From contig NZ_JBDKWZ010000001.1 in assembly GCF_039710355.1 (NCBI RefSeq), forward strand, positions 434,001 to 498,000: DNA of 64,000 bases, in the 5' to 3' direction. A program made the position numbers and the translations under genes. The notes under the pieces are model-generated. The model was not told the origin of the DNA and did no database searches. It saw nothing but the letters and a program-made list of their open reading frames with translations. The DNA is from Rapidithrix thailandica. Lineage in GTDB: Bacteria; Bacteroidota; Bacteroidia; Cytophagales; Flammeovirgaceae. This document shows positions 51,482 through 61,455 of this stretch, piece after piece. How positions within the stretch are numbered: position 1 is the first letter of the stretch; the number at the start of each line of letters is the position of its first letter.

Positions 51482-53200
51482 ATGATGAAACAGATTATCC
51501 CGATACTTCTGCTTTTGAGTGCACTATTTTCCTGTGAACCTAAGCAAACTTTTTACGATATGGTCATTTATAACGGCATTGTCTATACTTTGGATGAGGA
51601 GCAACCTCAGGCGGAAGCCGTAGCAGTGGAAGATGGAAAAATCGTATTTGTGGGAAGCAATGAGGAGGTACAAGCGTTTATTGGCGACAGCACACAAGTG
51701 TTGGATTTACAAGGGAAAACCTTACTGCCAGGTTTGATTGATGCGCATGCGCACTTAATGGGAATCGGTGAAAACCGGATTCAGTTGGACTTGAGCCAAG
51801 TGAAGAGCTACGAAGAATTGGTAGAAATGGTAAAGAAGAAAGCCGGATCACTGAAACCGGGAGAGTGGGTGCTGGGAAGAGGTTGGCATCAAGATAAATG
51901 GATGCAAATGCCAGAACCCTCGGTCAAAGGTTTTCCGGTGCATGAGCTTTTAAGTGCCGCCTCACCGGACAATCCTGTGTTTTTACGTCATGCCAGCGGA
52001 CATGCCGGGTTAGCTAATCAGAAAGCGATGGAAGAAGCGGGGCTGATTCAGTTAACAGCCCAGGAAATAGATGCCTTGGAAGGCGAACGGGGAGAAATCA
52101 TCCGGGATGGAAAAGGGAAGCCTACCGGAATTTTTAATGAAACAGCCATGGAGGCCATTGCTTCTCATATTCCCACTAGTTCTGCGGAATACTATCAAAA
52201 AGTTTTGCAATTGGCCATTGAGGAGTGCCTTGCCAACGGAATCACTTCTTTACACGATGCCGGAGTGGGGCCTGAGGTTATAGAATTGTATAAAAAACAA
52301 GCGGCCGAAGGACAGTTAGACATGCGTTTGTATGTCATGTTGGATGGTAGTAATGAGGAATTGTTGAAGCAATATTTTCAATCAGGACCGGAATTGAACC
52401 TGGGGCAAGGTTTTTTGGATATCCGTTCGATCAAGTTGTTTGCCGATGGGGCTTTGGGCTCACGAGGTGCTTGGTTATTGGAACCTTATGACGACCGGCA
52501 TGAACATTCCGGTCATGCCGTCACTCCTATGGAAGAGATTGGAAATATCGCCAAAAAAGGGTTTGCAAATGGCTTTCAGGTATGTACTCATGCAATTGGT
52601 GACCGGGCCAACCGGGAAGTGCTTAATTTATATGAAGAGGCCTTTCGGCAATCTGCCGATGCATCCGAGGATCACCGTTTCCGTATAGAGCATGCCCAGC
52701 ATATTAGTATAGAAGATATTCCCCGGTTTGCCGAGTTGGGTGTGATACCTTCCGTGCAAGCCATTCATATGAGTTCCGACCGGCCTTGGGCCATCGATCG
52801 TTTGGGAACACAACGGATTGAAGAAGGGGCTTATGTATGGCAAAAGTTATTGCAATCCGGAGCAAAGGTGATCAACGGGACGGATGCTCCGGTAGAACCT
52901 GTGAATCCAATGGCCTGTTTTTATGCGGCAGTGACGCGCAAAACGCTGAAAGGAGAACCGGAGGGAGGTTACGAACCCGGGCAGAAAATGACCCGGGAAC
53001 AAGCGTTGAAAACGTATACCTTAGAGGCCGCTTACGGTGCCTTTCAGGAAACTTGGAAAGGCTCGGTGGAAGTGGGCAAGGTGGCTGATTTTACCATTCT
53101 TTCTCAAGATATTATGAAAGTACCGGAAGAGGATATATTGAATACTAAAGTGGCGTATACAATAGTAGATGGCAAAATAGTATTCGAACGGAAGGAGTAG
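51482..53200 (+). CDS. amidohydrolase-family lipoprotein, YtcJ-like
   Basis: A 572-residue metal-dependent hydrolase of the amidohydrolase-3 type. The N-terminus is a lipoprotein signal with LLLSALFSC|EP (Cys18). The HxH metal motif is HAH (89-91) in LPGLIDAHAHLMGIG. Later landmarks are SLHDAGVGPEV, FQVCTHAIGDRANR, HRFRIEHAQHI and NGTDAPVEPVNP, which supply the other metal ligands. YtcJ-like enzymes act on N-formyl or N-acyl amines or cyclic amides; the substrate here is unknown. Two hairpins lie upstream. The second in-frame ATG (51485) is equally possible as start. Confidence 0.9.
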   Translation: MMKQIIPILLLLSALFSCEPKQTFYDMVIYNGIVYTLDEEQPQAEAVAVEDGKIVFVGSNEEVQAFIGDSTQVLDLQGKTLLPGLIDAHAHLMGIGENRIQLDLSQVKSYEELVEMVKKKAGSLKPGEWVLGRGWHQDKWMQMPEPSVKGFPVHELLSAASPDNPVFLRHASGHAGLANQKAMEEAGLIQLTAQEIDALEGERGEIIRDGKGKPTGIFNETAMEAIASHIPTSSAEYYQKVLQLAIEECLANGITSLHDAGVGPEVIELYKKQAAEGQLDMRLYVMLDGSNEELLKQYFQSGPELNLGQGFLDIRSIKLFADGALGSRGAWLLEPYDDRHEHSGHAVTPMEEIGNIAKKGFANGFQVCTHAIGDRANREVLNLYEEAFRQSADASEDHRFRIEHAQHISIEDIPRFAELGVIPSVQAIHMSSDRPWAIDRLGTQRIEEGAYVWQKLLQSGAKVINGTDAPVEPVNPMACFYAAVTRKTLKGEPEGGYEPGQKMTREQALKTYTLEAAYGAFQETWKGSVEVGKVADFTILSQDIMKVPEEDILNTKVAYTIVDGKIVFERKE

Positions 53201-53228
53201 ACCGAAAAGCATCTTCCGGTGTAAACGG

Positions 53229-53260
53229 GGGAAATCCGGCTTTTACCCAATTGATTTCCC
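53229..53260 (+). terminator. possible terminator of the amidohydrolase gene
   Basis: GGGAAATC (53229-53236) and GATTTCCC (53253-53260) form a perfect 8-bp stem, but there is no T-tract. It lies 28 bp after the stop. Confidence 0.35.
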
Positions 53261-53545
53261 GTATACTCTGCTATTGGAGGACGCAGGTATTTTCCATTTC
53301 TTTCACCATCATTGTTATGTCCAAATTTTCCTTTGAACCGGGCACTCTTTAACGGATCTTGATTGTTGTATATACAAATTTCAAGGAGTTGTCAGATGGG
53401 TGACCGAGTTTGTGAAGAAAAAGATTTAAACTTGTTTGAAGAAATCAAAAGCTAATGTTACAACTCTTTGAATGTGAATCCTTGAAAAGGACTTGTAGTC
53501 TTCATTTTCAATAAACTGGAATTTTCATTCAAACAATCACGTATC
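53261..53545. other. intergenic upstream of the YceI gene
   Basis: About 285 bp with no gene or strong structure recognised; presumably contains the YceI-gene promoter. Confidence 0.3.
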
Positions 53546-54163
53546 ATGAAAGCAAAGCTATCCACAGCCCTGATTTTGATGGCCTCCGGATTCTTAATGG
53601 CCTTTCAACTATCCACAGATCCCATAAAATCCTTGGATGCGCCCGAATGGGAAGTAGATCCGGCCCATAGCTCCATTTCATTTACGATCACCCACTTTTT
53701 TACCCCGGTACAAGGTCGCTTTGACGAATTTGAAAGTATGTTGATGTTTTCTCCCGAGCACTTGGAGGAAAGCAAAGCGGAGTTTACCGTAAAGGTGGCC
53801 AGTATTAATACTCAACAAACCAAACGGGACAATCACTTGAAGTCCGTAGATTTCTTCCATGCAGAGAAATTTCCTGACATGCATTTTGAGTCTACAAAGT
53901 TCAGAAAGAAAGGCCGGGATGTGTATGTAGTTCATGGAAATCTCAAAATCAGAGATGTGATCCAAGAAGTAGCAGTGCCTTTCCAAGTATTGGGAACCAT
54001 GGACAATCCCATGAAAGAAGGATATGAACTAACCAGTTTACGAGCCGAATTTACCATTGACCGAACGGAATTCGGGGTGGGTACAGGAAGCTGGGCGGCC
54101 ACTACTGTAGTAGGAGACGAAGTAAATGTAACCCTCTTTTTCGAAGCAAACAGAAAAAAATGA
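53546..54163 (+). CDS. YceI-family periplasmic protein
   Basis: A 205-residue exported lipocalin-like protein. Signal-like start (ALILMASGFLMAFQ) then the YceI beta barrel: WEVDPAHSSISFTITHFF, SPVQGRFDEFESML-type PVQGRFDEF, and SVDFFHAEKFPDMHFESTKF, the hallmark of the family. YceI proteins bind polyisoprenoids such as ubiquinone derivatives in the periplasm. Length and motifs are typical. Ended by a short hairpin. Confidence 0.9.
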   Translation: MKAKLSTALILMASGFLMAFQLSTDPIKSLDAPEWEVDPAHSSISFTITHFFTPVQGRFDEFESMLMFSPEHLEESKAEFTVKVASINTQQTKRDNHLKSVDFFHAEKFPDMHFESTKFRKKGRDVYVVHGNLKIRDVIQEVAVPFQVLGTMDNPMKEGYELTSLRAEFTIDRTEFGVGTGSWAATTVVGDEVNVTLFFEANRKK

Positions 54164-54185
54164 TTGATTGTTAATAATGGCCGTT

Positions 54186-54218
54186 AAAAGCTTTTCTACT
54201 TTAGAAGGGCTTTTTTTA
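54186..54218 (+). terminator. terminator of the YceI gene
   Basis: AAAAGCTTTTCTA and TAGAAGGGCTTTT pair with one bulge and run into a seven-T tract, about 23 bp after the YceI stop. Confidence 0.55.
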
Positions 54219-54525
54219 TGTTTATACAGCCGGTACAATGAGTGTTAAATTTGCGGATAGGGTGTTCGTATTTGGACAAAATTTTCGGAAGTGAACAATT
54301 GAGCTATGAGCAATTTTTGATGATAAATAAAAAAGTATCTTTTGTAAGTAATTGATTATTAATGGTATATATGGCTTGTTTAAGAGGGTACTATGCATTG
54401 CCAAGTTCTTAGCATTGAGTTTGTAAATTTGATACTAGCGAATGAAAAAGTGGCCATAAGTGAGTCGGATAAGGAAGCGAGCTACTTTTTGGAAGGTAAA
54501 TCTTAGGCTTATTGAAACCTGAACG
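54219..54525. other. intergenic upstream of the PadR gene
   Basis: 307 bp, A+T-rich. It presumably holds the PadR-PspC operon promoter and its operator; no clear palindrome or -7 match was identified. Confidence 0.3.
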
Positions 54526-54873
54526 ATGAAACTAGCCAATACACAAGTACAAATGCGTAAAGGAATTTTAGAATATTGTATCCTCACCATTATCTCAAAA
54601 GGCGAAGTGTATGCTTCGGACATTATTCAAGAATTGAAAGAGGCGAAAATGATGGTAGTAGAAGGAACAATGTACCCTTTGCTTACCCGCTTACACAGAG
54701 CCGGATTAGTTGAATACCGTTGGGTGGAGTCCAATGCCGGTCCTCCCCGGAAGTACTATCAACTGACTTCTCAAGGAAAAGCTTTTTTGGAAGGCTTACA
54801 AATGACCTGGGAGCAGTTGACTTTTTCGACCAATCATATCATTTCTAATTTTGAAAAGCCGGACGAATCATGA
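54526..54873 (+). CDS. PadR-family transcriptional regulator
   Basis: A 115-residue winged-helix regulator. QMRKGILEYCILTIISKGEVYASDI-type start (MRKGILEYC), then IIQELKEAKMMVVEGTMYPLLTRLHRAGL (GTMYPLLTRL is the recognition region) and RKYYQLTSQGKAFL, the PadR signature. It overlaps the next gene by 4 bp (ATGA), so it is co-translated with a PspC protein, as is common in Bacteroidota. It probably represses its own operon; the effector is unknown. Confidence 0.9.
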   Translation: MKLANTQVQMRKGILEYCILTIISKGEVYASDIIQELKEAKMMVVEGTMYPLLTRLHRAGLVEYRWVESNAGPPRKYYQLTSQGKAFLEGLQMTWEQLTFSTNHIISNFEKPDES

Positions 54874-57350
54874 AAAAAAATATATCCATCAATATCAGCG
54901 GTATCATCTTCCATATTGAGGAGGAAGGGTATGAAACCCTAAAGGAATACTTACAGGCCATCAGTGCTTACTTTTCGTCTTATGAAGACCATCAGGAAAT
55001 CGTGTCGGACATTGAAAGCCGGATTGCCGAGATTTTTTTAGCCAAGCTGGATGAACACCGGCAGGTAATCACCCTGCAGGATGTAAATGAGTTGATTGCG
55101 AATATGGGGCAAATTTCTGATTTTGAGGCGGCCGAAGCCATTTATGAAAGTCCCTATGAGCCTGCGAAAGAAGCCGAAAAACAAGAGGAAACGGTGTTTT
55201 ATCAAGAATATACCGGGCAGGAACAGTATGAACAGGAAGCTGCGGGAGAAGCCGGCAGCAAAAGAAAATTGTACCGCGACCAGAAACGAAAGCTGGTAGG
55301 TGGAGTGGCTTCAGGGGTTGCACATTATTTACGTATCGACCCGATTTGGATCCGGCTTTTGTTTATTTTGCCCCTTTTATTGTTGATCATGGATGTGTTC
55401 AATAATGCGGACAGCTTGTTTATCATGAGCATGGTTTTGTATTGCGGGATTTGGTTTTTTGTCCCTGCTTCCGATGCCTTGGAAGAAGATACCAAGGTGA
55501 AGCGCTTGTTCCGGGACCCGGAAGACCAGGTGATCGGTGGGGTGTCCAGCGGATTGGCAGCCTACTTTGGCATCGATGCTACCATAGTACGGGTTTTGTT
55601 TGTTGCCGGGATGTTTTTAGGCGCTGTAGGATTGATTATTTACTTGATCATTTGGTTTACCACCCCGGAGGCCAAATCCATTACCGAACGGATGCAAATG
55701 GAGGGAGAACCCATCACCTTGGAAAACATTGAGAAAAAAATCAAAGACAGTTTTCAACTGGATGAGGAAGGGGAAGAAAGCTGGTTTGCCAGGGTTTTAT
55801 TGTTTCCTTTCCGGTGTATCGCAGCCGTTCTTACTTTTTTAAGTGAAAATTTAAAGCCTGTTGCCCAGTTGCTGTTCAAATTGTTTTTAGTCGTACTAGG
55901 GGTGGTACTTGCTTTGGAGTCGATCTTTGGCGTATTGGTATTGTCGATATTATTGTTTTTGATTTTAGGCCTCTTGCACAATTGGGATGTTATCATGCAA
56001 CTTCAACAGTATGTCTTGTATGAAATCGATGCCTTTGACCTCGAAGTATTAACAGCCATCAGAGATATTATTCCTGTCAATGCCGCGGTTTCCGTATACG
56101 TGACCAGTTTGATTCCCTTGATTTTTTTAGGAATTATCGGTTTTTCTTTAATTAGCAGACGGATCATGATTTCTAAACTGATGACTTGGGGGCTGTTGTC
56201 GGTATGGGTGCTGGGTATTATTGGCACGGTGATTACCGTTCCGGCTGTGGCGATGGAGTTTAAATCCGAAGGTGTGGTGAAAGAAGTTCAATACTTTGCG
56301 CTTCCGGCAAAAGGAGAAATGCTGCGGATTGCATTGAATGATATCGGAACCAGTGAAGTGAGGGAAGTAAACTTGACCATCCGAGGGCATGATAAAGAAA
56401 CCATAGAAATGATACAACGAACCTCTGCCAAAGGAAAGAGCCGCCAGGAGGCTTTGGACAATGCCAGGGCTGTGCGTTATCAAACCAAGCAGGAGGGCAA
56501 TCTTTTATCCTTTGATTCTAAATTCACTTTACCGGAAAACCAGCCTTTTCGTGTTCAGTCATTAGATATCAATTTATATTTGCCTTACCATATGGATTTT
56601 GAAATGGACCCGGCATTGGGCAATATTTTGAATGCCACTTTGTATCCTAATGGCTATCGTGTGGGGCAATTGGAAGGCAACTTCTGGACCTTCAATCAAG
56701 AGGGCTTACGGTGCCTGAGTTGTCCGGACCAGCATGGAATTGCAGCTGAAGCCAAAGAAGGAGAACGCGTATTTTCACCGGAGGAGTTTTCTTTTGTAAC
56801 CATATCCGGAATGTACGATGTAACCTTTCGGGAAGGCCCGGCTAAAATACAGGTAAAAGGGAGGGAAGAAGACTTACAACACTTTGAATTGAAGATCGAA
56901 AACAAACGCTTATTGATTGAAAATCAATCGTCTGGTTCCAATGATAAAATTGAGTTACTTATCCAAAGTCCTGAAATTGTTGCGATTGACTTATCGGGGC
57001 GGATGTATGTCAAATTCCATGAGTTTCATCCTGAGGTGTTGCATATGAATATGGAAGGTGCCATCAATTGCGAGGCCGAAATGTTCAACGAATTGCTCAA
57101 CCTGAAGCTGTCAGGGGCTTCGGAAATGAAATTAAAAGGAAGAGGGGAAGTGTTTAATCTCGAAGTAGACGGGGCGTCTCAAGTAGATGCATTTGATTAC
57201 CCGGCTGAGGTGGTCAATGTGCAAAATATGGGAATGGGAAAATCAAAAGTTTACGCCCAAGAGGTGTTGAATATTTCTTCGAGTTATGCAGACAATGTAA
57301 GTTATAAAGGTTCCCCGGAGTTTGTGCAACAAAAAGAAAACTGGAAATAA
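54870..57350 (+). CDS. PspC-domain membrane protein with C-terminal GIN domain
   Basis: An 826-residue inner-membrane protein. Residues 1-105 form a cytoplasmic domain conserved in such proteins (YETLKEYLQAISAYFSSYED). Two PspC domains follow (about 132-198 and 205-270, the second with GGVSSGLAAYFGIDATIVR), then several membrane helices (about 305-440), and a C-terminal periplasmic beta-helical GIN/DUF2807 domain (about 640-826; IDLSGRMYVKFHE, LKLSGASEMKL, LEVDGASQVDAF). PspC proteins sense membrane stress. The unit PadR-PspC-GIN is a recurring Bacteroidota design. Closed by a clear terminator. Confidence 0.88.
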   Translation: MKKNISINISGIIFHIEEEGYETLKEYLQAISAYFSSYEDHQEIVSDIESRIAEIFLAKLDEHRQVITLQDVNELIANMGQISDFEAAEAIYESPYEPAKEAEKQEETVFYQEYTGQEQYEQEAAGEAGSKRKLYRDQKRKLVGGVASGVAHYLRIDPIWIRLLFILPLLLLIMDVFNNADSLFIMSMVLYCGIWFFVPASDALEEDTKVKRLFRDPEDQVIGGVSSGLAAYFGIDATIVRVLFVAGMFLGAVGLIIYLIIWFTTPEAKSITERMQMEGEPITLENIEKKIKDSFQLDEEGEESWFARVLLFPFRCIAAVLTFLSENLKPVAQLLFKLFLVVLGVVLALESIFGVLVLSILLFLILGLLHNWDVIMQLQQYVLYEIDAFDLEVLTAIRDIIPVNAAVSVYVTSLIPLIFLGIIGFSLISRRIMISKLMTWGLLSVWVLGIIGTVITVPAVAMEFKSEGVVKEVQYFALPAKGEMLRIALNDIGTSEVREVNLTIRGHDKETIEMIQRTSAKGKSRQEALDNARAVRYQTKQEGNLLSFDSKFTLPENQPFRVQSLDINLYLPYHMDFEMDPALGNILNATLYPNGYRVGQLEGNFWTFNQEGLRCLSCPDQHGIAAEAKEGERVFSPEEFSFVTISGMYDVTFREGPAKIQVKGREEDLQHFELKIENKRLLIENQSSGSNDKIELLIQSPEIVAIDLSGRMYVKFHEFHPEVLHMNMEGAINCEAEMFNELLNLKLSGASEMKLKGRGEVFNLEVDGASQVDAFDYPAEVVNVQNMGMGKSKVYAQEVLNISSSYADNVSYKGSPEFVQQKENWK

Positions 57351-57416
57351 AGGAGGCAATCCACAGGGCTGGTTTGTGAATGAGTGACAGGCATTTTGTA
57401 GAATCGTATAGACAGG

Positions 57417-57441
57417 GTCGGCTGTTGTGCCGACTTTTTTT
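57417..57441 (+). terminator. terminator of the PadR-PspC operon
   Basis: GTCGGC (57417-57422), loop TGTTGT, GCCGAC (57429-57434), then seven T: a compact canonical rho-independent terminator 67 bp after the stop. Confidence 0.8.
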
Positions 57442-57857
57442 ATTATTTTAGAGAAAGAGTTTGTTAAATATTTGCAAATTAATTTTTAAAATAATCATAC
57501 ATATATCTATTTTGGCTTAGAATCTTGTTGTGTAGAGAAGGTACATTCCCTGTAGCATCTACAAAACTGAATAAAGGGAGTAGATTTTTGAAGGGGCTTT
57601 GACTGACAAAACTAAGAGAAATTGCGTTTGGGCTGGGCAACCAACAATATTTTGATAAAATAGACACCAATCTTAAAAATTACGGTATAAAACAATATAA
57701 TCCTCCAGTTCTTTAAAGCATATTTAACACTTAGCCTTTTGCCTTATAAGGGAATGGCATCCATCTCAATTGCCATCCTTATCGTAAAACATTAAAGATG
57801 CTCTTAGTGATGTACAAGACCATTCCACCAGCGGAGAAATTTAACCGTAGTAATTAG
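57442..57857. other. intergenic upstream of the AAA gene
   Basis: About 416 bp, A+T-rich. A hairpin ATAAGGGAATGGCA / TGCCATCCTTAT (57746-57759 / 57771-57782, two-base bulge) lies about 75 bp upstream of the start and could be a leader structure. No gene is recognised. Confidence 0.35.
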
Positions 57858-60488
57858 ATGATTTTCAGGAATAAAAAAAATAACGGGCGGAAATATAAAT
57901 TCAGAGACCTGAAAGTATATGCGTCTACAGAATGGCTGGCCGAAGGCAAAAAAAAGTACCGGAAGGTATTTGAAAATAGTGAGGCCACTTATCTGTATGC
58001 AGAATTATCCTTTTACAATAAACTGTTTGATGACGAAGAATGGGATGCTGATATACGCCTGAAATGTTTTCGTTTTGTGGAAACCGGAAAAGAAGAACTT
58101 TGCGACTTGGATATTCATCAAAAGGTTTCGGTCGACCATAATATTATTTATATCCGCGAAGGCTGGGGGCATGAAGAACCAGGCTATTTCTGGAAACGGG
58201 GCGATTATTTATGGGAAGCGTATATCGATGAGGAGTTTGTCGGCTCCACCCGCTTTTATGTGGAAGACGGAGGGCCTGTTTCCCAAAATTTTAATCCCTA
58301 TTTTGACATTGATACCATCAAATTGTATGAGGGTTCTAATGAAGGAGTAAGGCCGGAAGACCGCACCTTTTTGAAAAAGTTCAATGCCTCGGACACTCGC
58401 TACATTTGGGCGGAATTTATCCTGGACAACCTTCAGGACCGGCCTTGGTTTTGTGAATTGATCTTTAACTTTTACAACGAAGCGGGGCTGCTGAAAGGTA
58501 CTACGGCCGAACTCAAACAAATCAAATCCGAAGAAGATACGATTACAATTATTACCGGCTGGGGGTCCGACTCGAAAGGGACATGGTATGAAGATAAATA
58601 CACCCTGGAGGTCATTTTTATGGACCGCCTGATTGCCGTGGTGCCATTTGAGTGCGGAACGGAAAACGTACCCGGAGCCGTACAAATTCTGACAGGTGAA
58701 GAAACCAGCTTGAAAACCGCTCCGGAGCCGGAAGAAATCCAGGAAGTGGAAAGCCTGGAGAGTATCATGGACCAGCTAAAAGAGTTGGTAGGGCTAAAGG
58801 ACATTAAAAATAAAATCAACGATTACCTGGAATACCTGGAGTTTTTGAAATTGCGCAAAGAAAAGGGTTTTGACGAAAACGAAAGGATCAACCTGCATTC
58901 TGTTTTCACCGGAAATCCGGGGACCGGAAAAACAACCATTGCCAAACTACTGGGGAAAATTTATCATAAAATGGGTTTTCTCAGCCGGGGCAATATTACG
59001 GAAGTGGGGCGTGCCGAATTGATTGGGCAGTACATCGGGCAAACAGCTCCGAAGGTAAAGGATGTGATTGAGAGTGCCCGGGGGGGAGTATTGTTTATCG
59101 ATGAAGCTTATGCTTTGGTGCGCAATGAAGAAGATGACAAAGATTATGGTCATGAAGTGGTGGAGGTATTGGTAAAAGAAATGTCCGATGGGGAGGGAGA
59201 TATCGCTATTTTTGTAGCGGGATATCCCAAAGAGATGGATGTGTTCCTTAACTCGAACCCCGGTTTGAAGTCTCGCTTCAATATGTTCTATGACTTTCCT
59301 GATTACCTGCCACAGGAGCTGATTAGTATTGCAGATCTGATCGTAAAGAAAAGAGAAGTGGTGTTGACTCCCAAGGCCCGGAAGTTCCTGGATAAGAAGT
59401 TGACGGATTTTTACCGGAACCGGGACCGGAGTTTTGGAAATGCCCGCTTGGTCGCCTCCATTGTAGACGAAGCCAAAATGTCTATGGGATTGCGTGTAAT
59501 GCGCGATCGACACCTTAGCGAAGTGACCAATGAAATGCTTCAGACGATAGAGTTACAGGACCTGCAAAAGGTTTTTAAAGAGAAAAAACAAGGAACACCT
59601 AAAATCGGCATTGATGAGGCCTCGTTGACGGAAGCCTTGAGCGAATTGAATACCTTGGTGGGCTTGCGTAGTGTGAAAAATGAGATTCACGAGCTGGTGA
59701 AGTTGGTGAAATTCTATCTGGAAACCGGAAAGGATGTATTGAATAAGTTCTCTCTGCACACTGTATTTAAGGGCAACCCCGGTACGGGAAAAACCACCGT
59801 AGCCCGGGTATTGGCCAAAATTTATAAAGCCTTAGGGATTTTGGAACGGGGGCACTTGGTTGAATGCTCTAGGCAAGAGCTGGTAGCCGGTTTTGTCGGA
59901 CAGACCGCCATTAAAACCAAAGAACTTATTGATAGGGCCCATGGAGGGGTATTGTTTATCGATGAGGCCTATTCCCTGTTTTCCTCTCATGGCGGACATG
60001 ATTATGGCAAAGAGGCCATAGAAGTATTGCTCAAAGAAATGGAGGATAAAAGAGGGGAGTTTATTGTGGTGGTAGCGGGCTATACCGAACCCATGGAGAA
60101 GTTTCTGGAAATGAATCCCGGCTTTAAATCGCGATTTGATAAAGAATTATTCTTTGAAGACTTTACAGAAAAAGAATTATACGATATTTGCACATATATG
60201 CTATCGGAAGAAGAGCTGGTATTGGATACAAAGGCGGAAAAGCATTTGCAAGATTACCTGAAATTCTTGTTTATGCACCGGGATAAATTCTTTGGCAATG
60301 GCCGGGCAATGCGTAAAATTGTCAGCAAAACGGTGAAAAACCAACACCTGAGGATGGCATCGTTAAAACCTGAAGAACGGAGTGAACAAATGCTTCAGGA
60401 AGTAACCTACGAAGACATTAAGGAATTTGATAATAACCGGGAGGAATTGCTTCGCAGTCAGAAGACAATTGGGTTTAAGATTTATTAG
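57858..60488 (+). CDS. tandem CbxX/SpoVK-type AAA ATPase with duplicated N-terminal domain
   Basis: An 876-residue cytoplasmic protein. The N-terminal 280 residues contain two copies of a beta-rich unit (about 8-135 and 147-272), each ending with a GWG-x-G-x-W/Y-D/E pattern (IREGWGHEEPGYFW; ITGWGSDSKGTWYED). Two AAA modules follow, each with Walker A (GNPGTGKT at 352-359 and 639-646), Walker B (FIDEAY, D415/E416 and D702/E703) and sensor/Arg-finger regions (GLKSRF, GFKSRF). The AAA type is the CbxX/CfqX family, some of which are Rubisco activases or sporulation proteins; no such process is implied here. The lipB gene begins 8 bp after the stop. Confidence 0.87.
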   Translation: MIFRNKKNNGRKYKFRDLKVYASTEWLAEGKKKYRKVFENSEATYLYAELSFYNKLFDDEEWDADIRLKCFRFVETGKEELCDLDIHQKVSVDHNIIYIREGWGHEEPGYFWKRGDYLWEAYIDEEFVGSTRFYVEDGGPVSQNFNPYFDIDTIKLYEGSNEGVRPEDRTFLKKFNASDTRYIWAEFILDNLQDRPWFCELIFNFYNEAGLLKGTTAELKQIKSEEDTITIITGWGSDSKGTWYEDKYTLEVIFMDRLIAVVPFECGTENVPGAVQILTGEETSLKTAPEPEEIQEVESLESIMDQLKELVGLKDIKNKINDYLEYLEFLKLRKEKGFDENERINLHSVFTGNPGTGKTTIAKLLGKIYHKMGFLSRGNITEVGRAELIGQYIGQTAPKVKDVIESARGGVLFIDEAYALVRNEEDDKDYGHEVVEVLVKEMSDGEGDIAIFVAGYPKEMDVFLNSNPGLKSRFNMFYDFPDYLPQELISIADLIVKKREVVLTPKARKFLDKKLTDFYRNRDRSFGNARLVASIVDEAKMSMGLRVMRDRHLSEVTNEMLQTIELQDLQKVFKEKKQGTPKIGIDEASLTEALSELNTLVGLRSVKNEIHELVKLVKFYLETGKDVLNKFSLHTVFKGNPGTGKTTVARVLAKIYKALGILERGHLVECSRQELVAGFVGQTAIKTKELIDRAHGGVLFIDEAYSLFSSHGGHDYGKEAIEVLLKEMEDKRGEFIVVVAGYTEPMEKFLEMNPGFKSRFDKELFFEDFTEKELYDICTYMLSEEELVLDTKAEKHLQDYLKFLFMHRDKFFGNGRAMRKIVSKTVKNQHLRMASLKPEERSEQMLQEVTYEDIKEFDNNREELLRSQKTIGFKIY

Positions 60489-60496
60489 ACATTTTG

Positions 60497-61234
60497 ATGT
60501 ACCAACAACCAAATAAACAAACTGTTTTTCGGCATTTAGGCCTTATTGACTATCAAGAAGCCTGGGACTACCAGACGAACTTGTTTCAACAGACGGTGCA
60601 ACAGAAATTGCAAAACCGCAAAAACGGAGAGGCTGGTTTGCCATTTACACCCACTCAAAACTACCTTCTTTTTTGTGAGCACCCGCATGTGTATACCCTT
60701 GGAAAGAGTGGCAAAGAAGATAACCTTTTGCTCAATGAAGAGGGCTTACATGCCAAGCATGTACAGTTTTACAAAATCAACCGGGGAGGGGACATTACGT
60801 ACCACGGACCCGGACAGATAGTAGGCTATCCGATTCTGGATTTGGACAATTTTTTTACGGATATCCATAAATACCTTCGCTTAATGGAAGAAGCCGTGAT
60901 TCTGACCTTAAAACAGTATGGAATAGAAGCCGGAAGAATTGAGGGCTTGACCGGAGTGTGGTTAGATTATGAAAAACAACAGAACCCCCGGAAGATTTGT
61001 GCCTTGGGGGTAAAGGCCAGCCGGTGGGTTACGATGCATGGTTTTGCGTTGAATGTTAATGTAGATTTATCTTATTTTAATAATATTGTACCTTGTGGTA
61101 TTTCTGACAAAAGTGTAACCTCTATGGCCCGAGAATTGGGAACAGAAGTTGCCATTGAGGAAGTGCAGGAAATTTTAAAAGGACATTTGGTCGAATTGTT
61201 TGACATGGAATTAGTGCAGGAATCCCAAGTCTAA
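60497..61234 (+). CDS. lipB: octanoyl-[acyl carrier protein]:protein octanoyltransferase
   Basis: A 245-residue enzyme from the ATG at 60497 (an in-frame TTG is one codon upstream). It transfers octanoyl from ACP to lipoyl domains, the first step of lipoate synthesis. Motifs: INRGGDITYHGPGQIVGYP (about 94-112) and the catalytic Cys200 in VPCGISDKSVTSM with its nearby Lys. It would serve the lipoylated E2 partner of the E1 gene at 23667-26072. The gene begins 8 bp after the AAA stop and is probably co-transcribed. Confidence 0.95.
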   Translation: MYQQPNKQTVFRHLGLIDYQEAWDYQTNLFQQTVQQKLQNRKNGEAGLPFTPTQNYLLFCEHPHVYTLGKSGKEDNLLLNEEGLHAKHVQFYKINRGGDITYHGPGQIVGYPILDLDNFFTDIHKYLRLMEEAVILTLKQYGIEAGRIEGLTGVWLDYEKQQNPRKICALGVKASRWVTMHGFALNVNVDLSYFNNIVPCGISDKSVTSMARELGTEVAIEEVQEILKGHLVELFDMELVQESQV

Positions 61235-61455
61235 ACAATTATTATCAACATATTGAGGGTGAGTTGCTTTCTTTGAAAGTTACTGCCCTTTCTCTTTTCA
61301 AGGTGAAAAAACTCAGAACTTTTTTATGCCTTGAGTAGTTTTAAAGACTATTCACTTTTTTAAAGAGTGACTAAAAGCTGACTTTGAAGCAATTTTACAT
61401 ACTTAATTATCATTTAACTATAAAAAGTATCTCTTTAACCCAAACCTAATTTCCA
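61235..61455. other. intergenic, lipB to response regulator
   Basis: 221 bp, A+T-rich, with a weak TCACT/AGTGA hairpin near 61350-61370. No gene is recognised. Confidence 0.3.
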
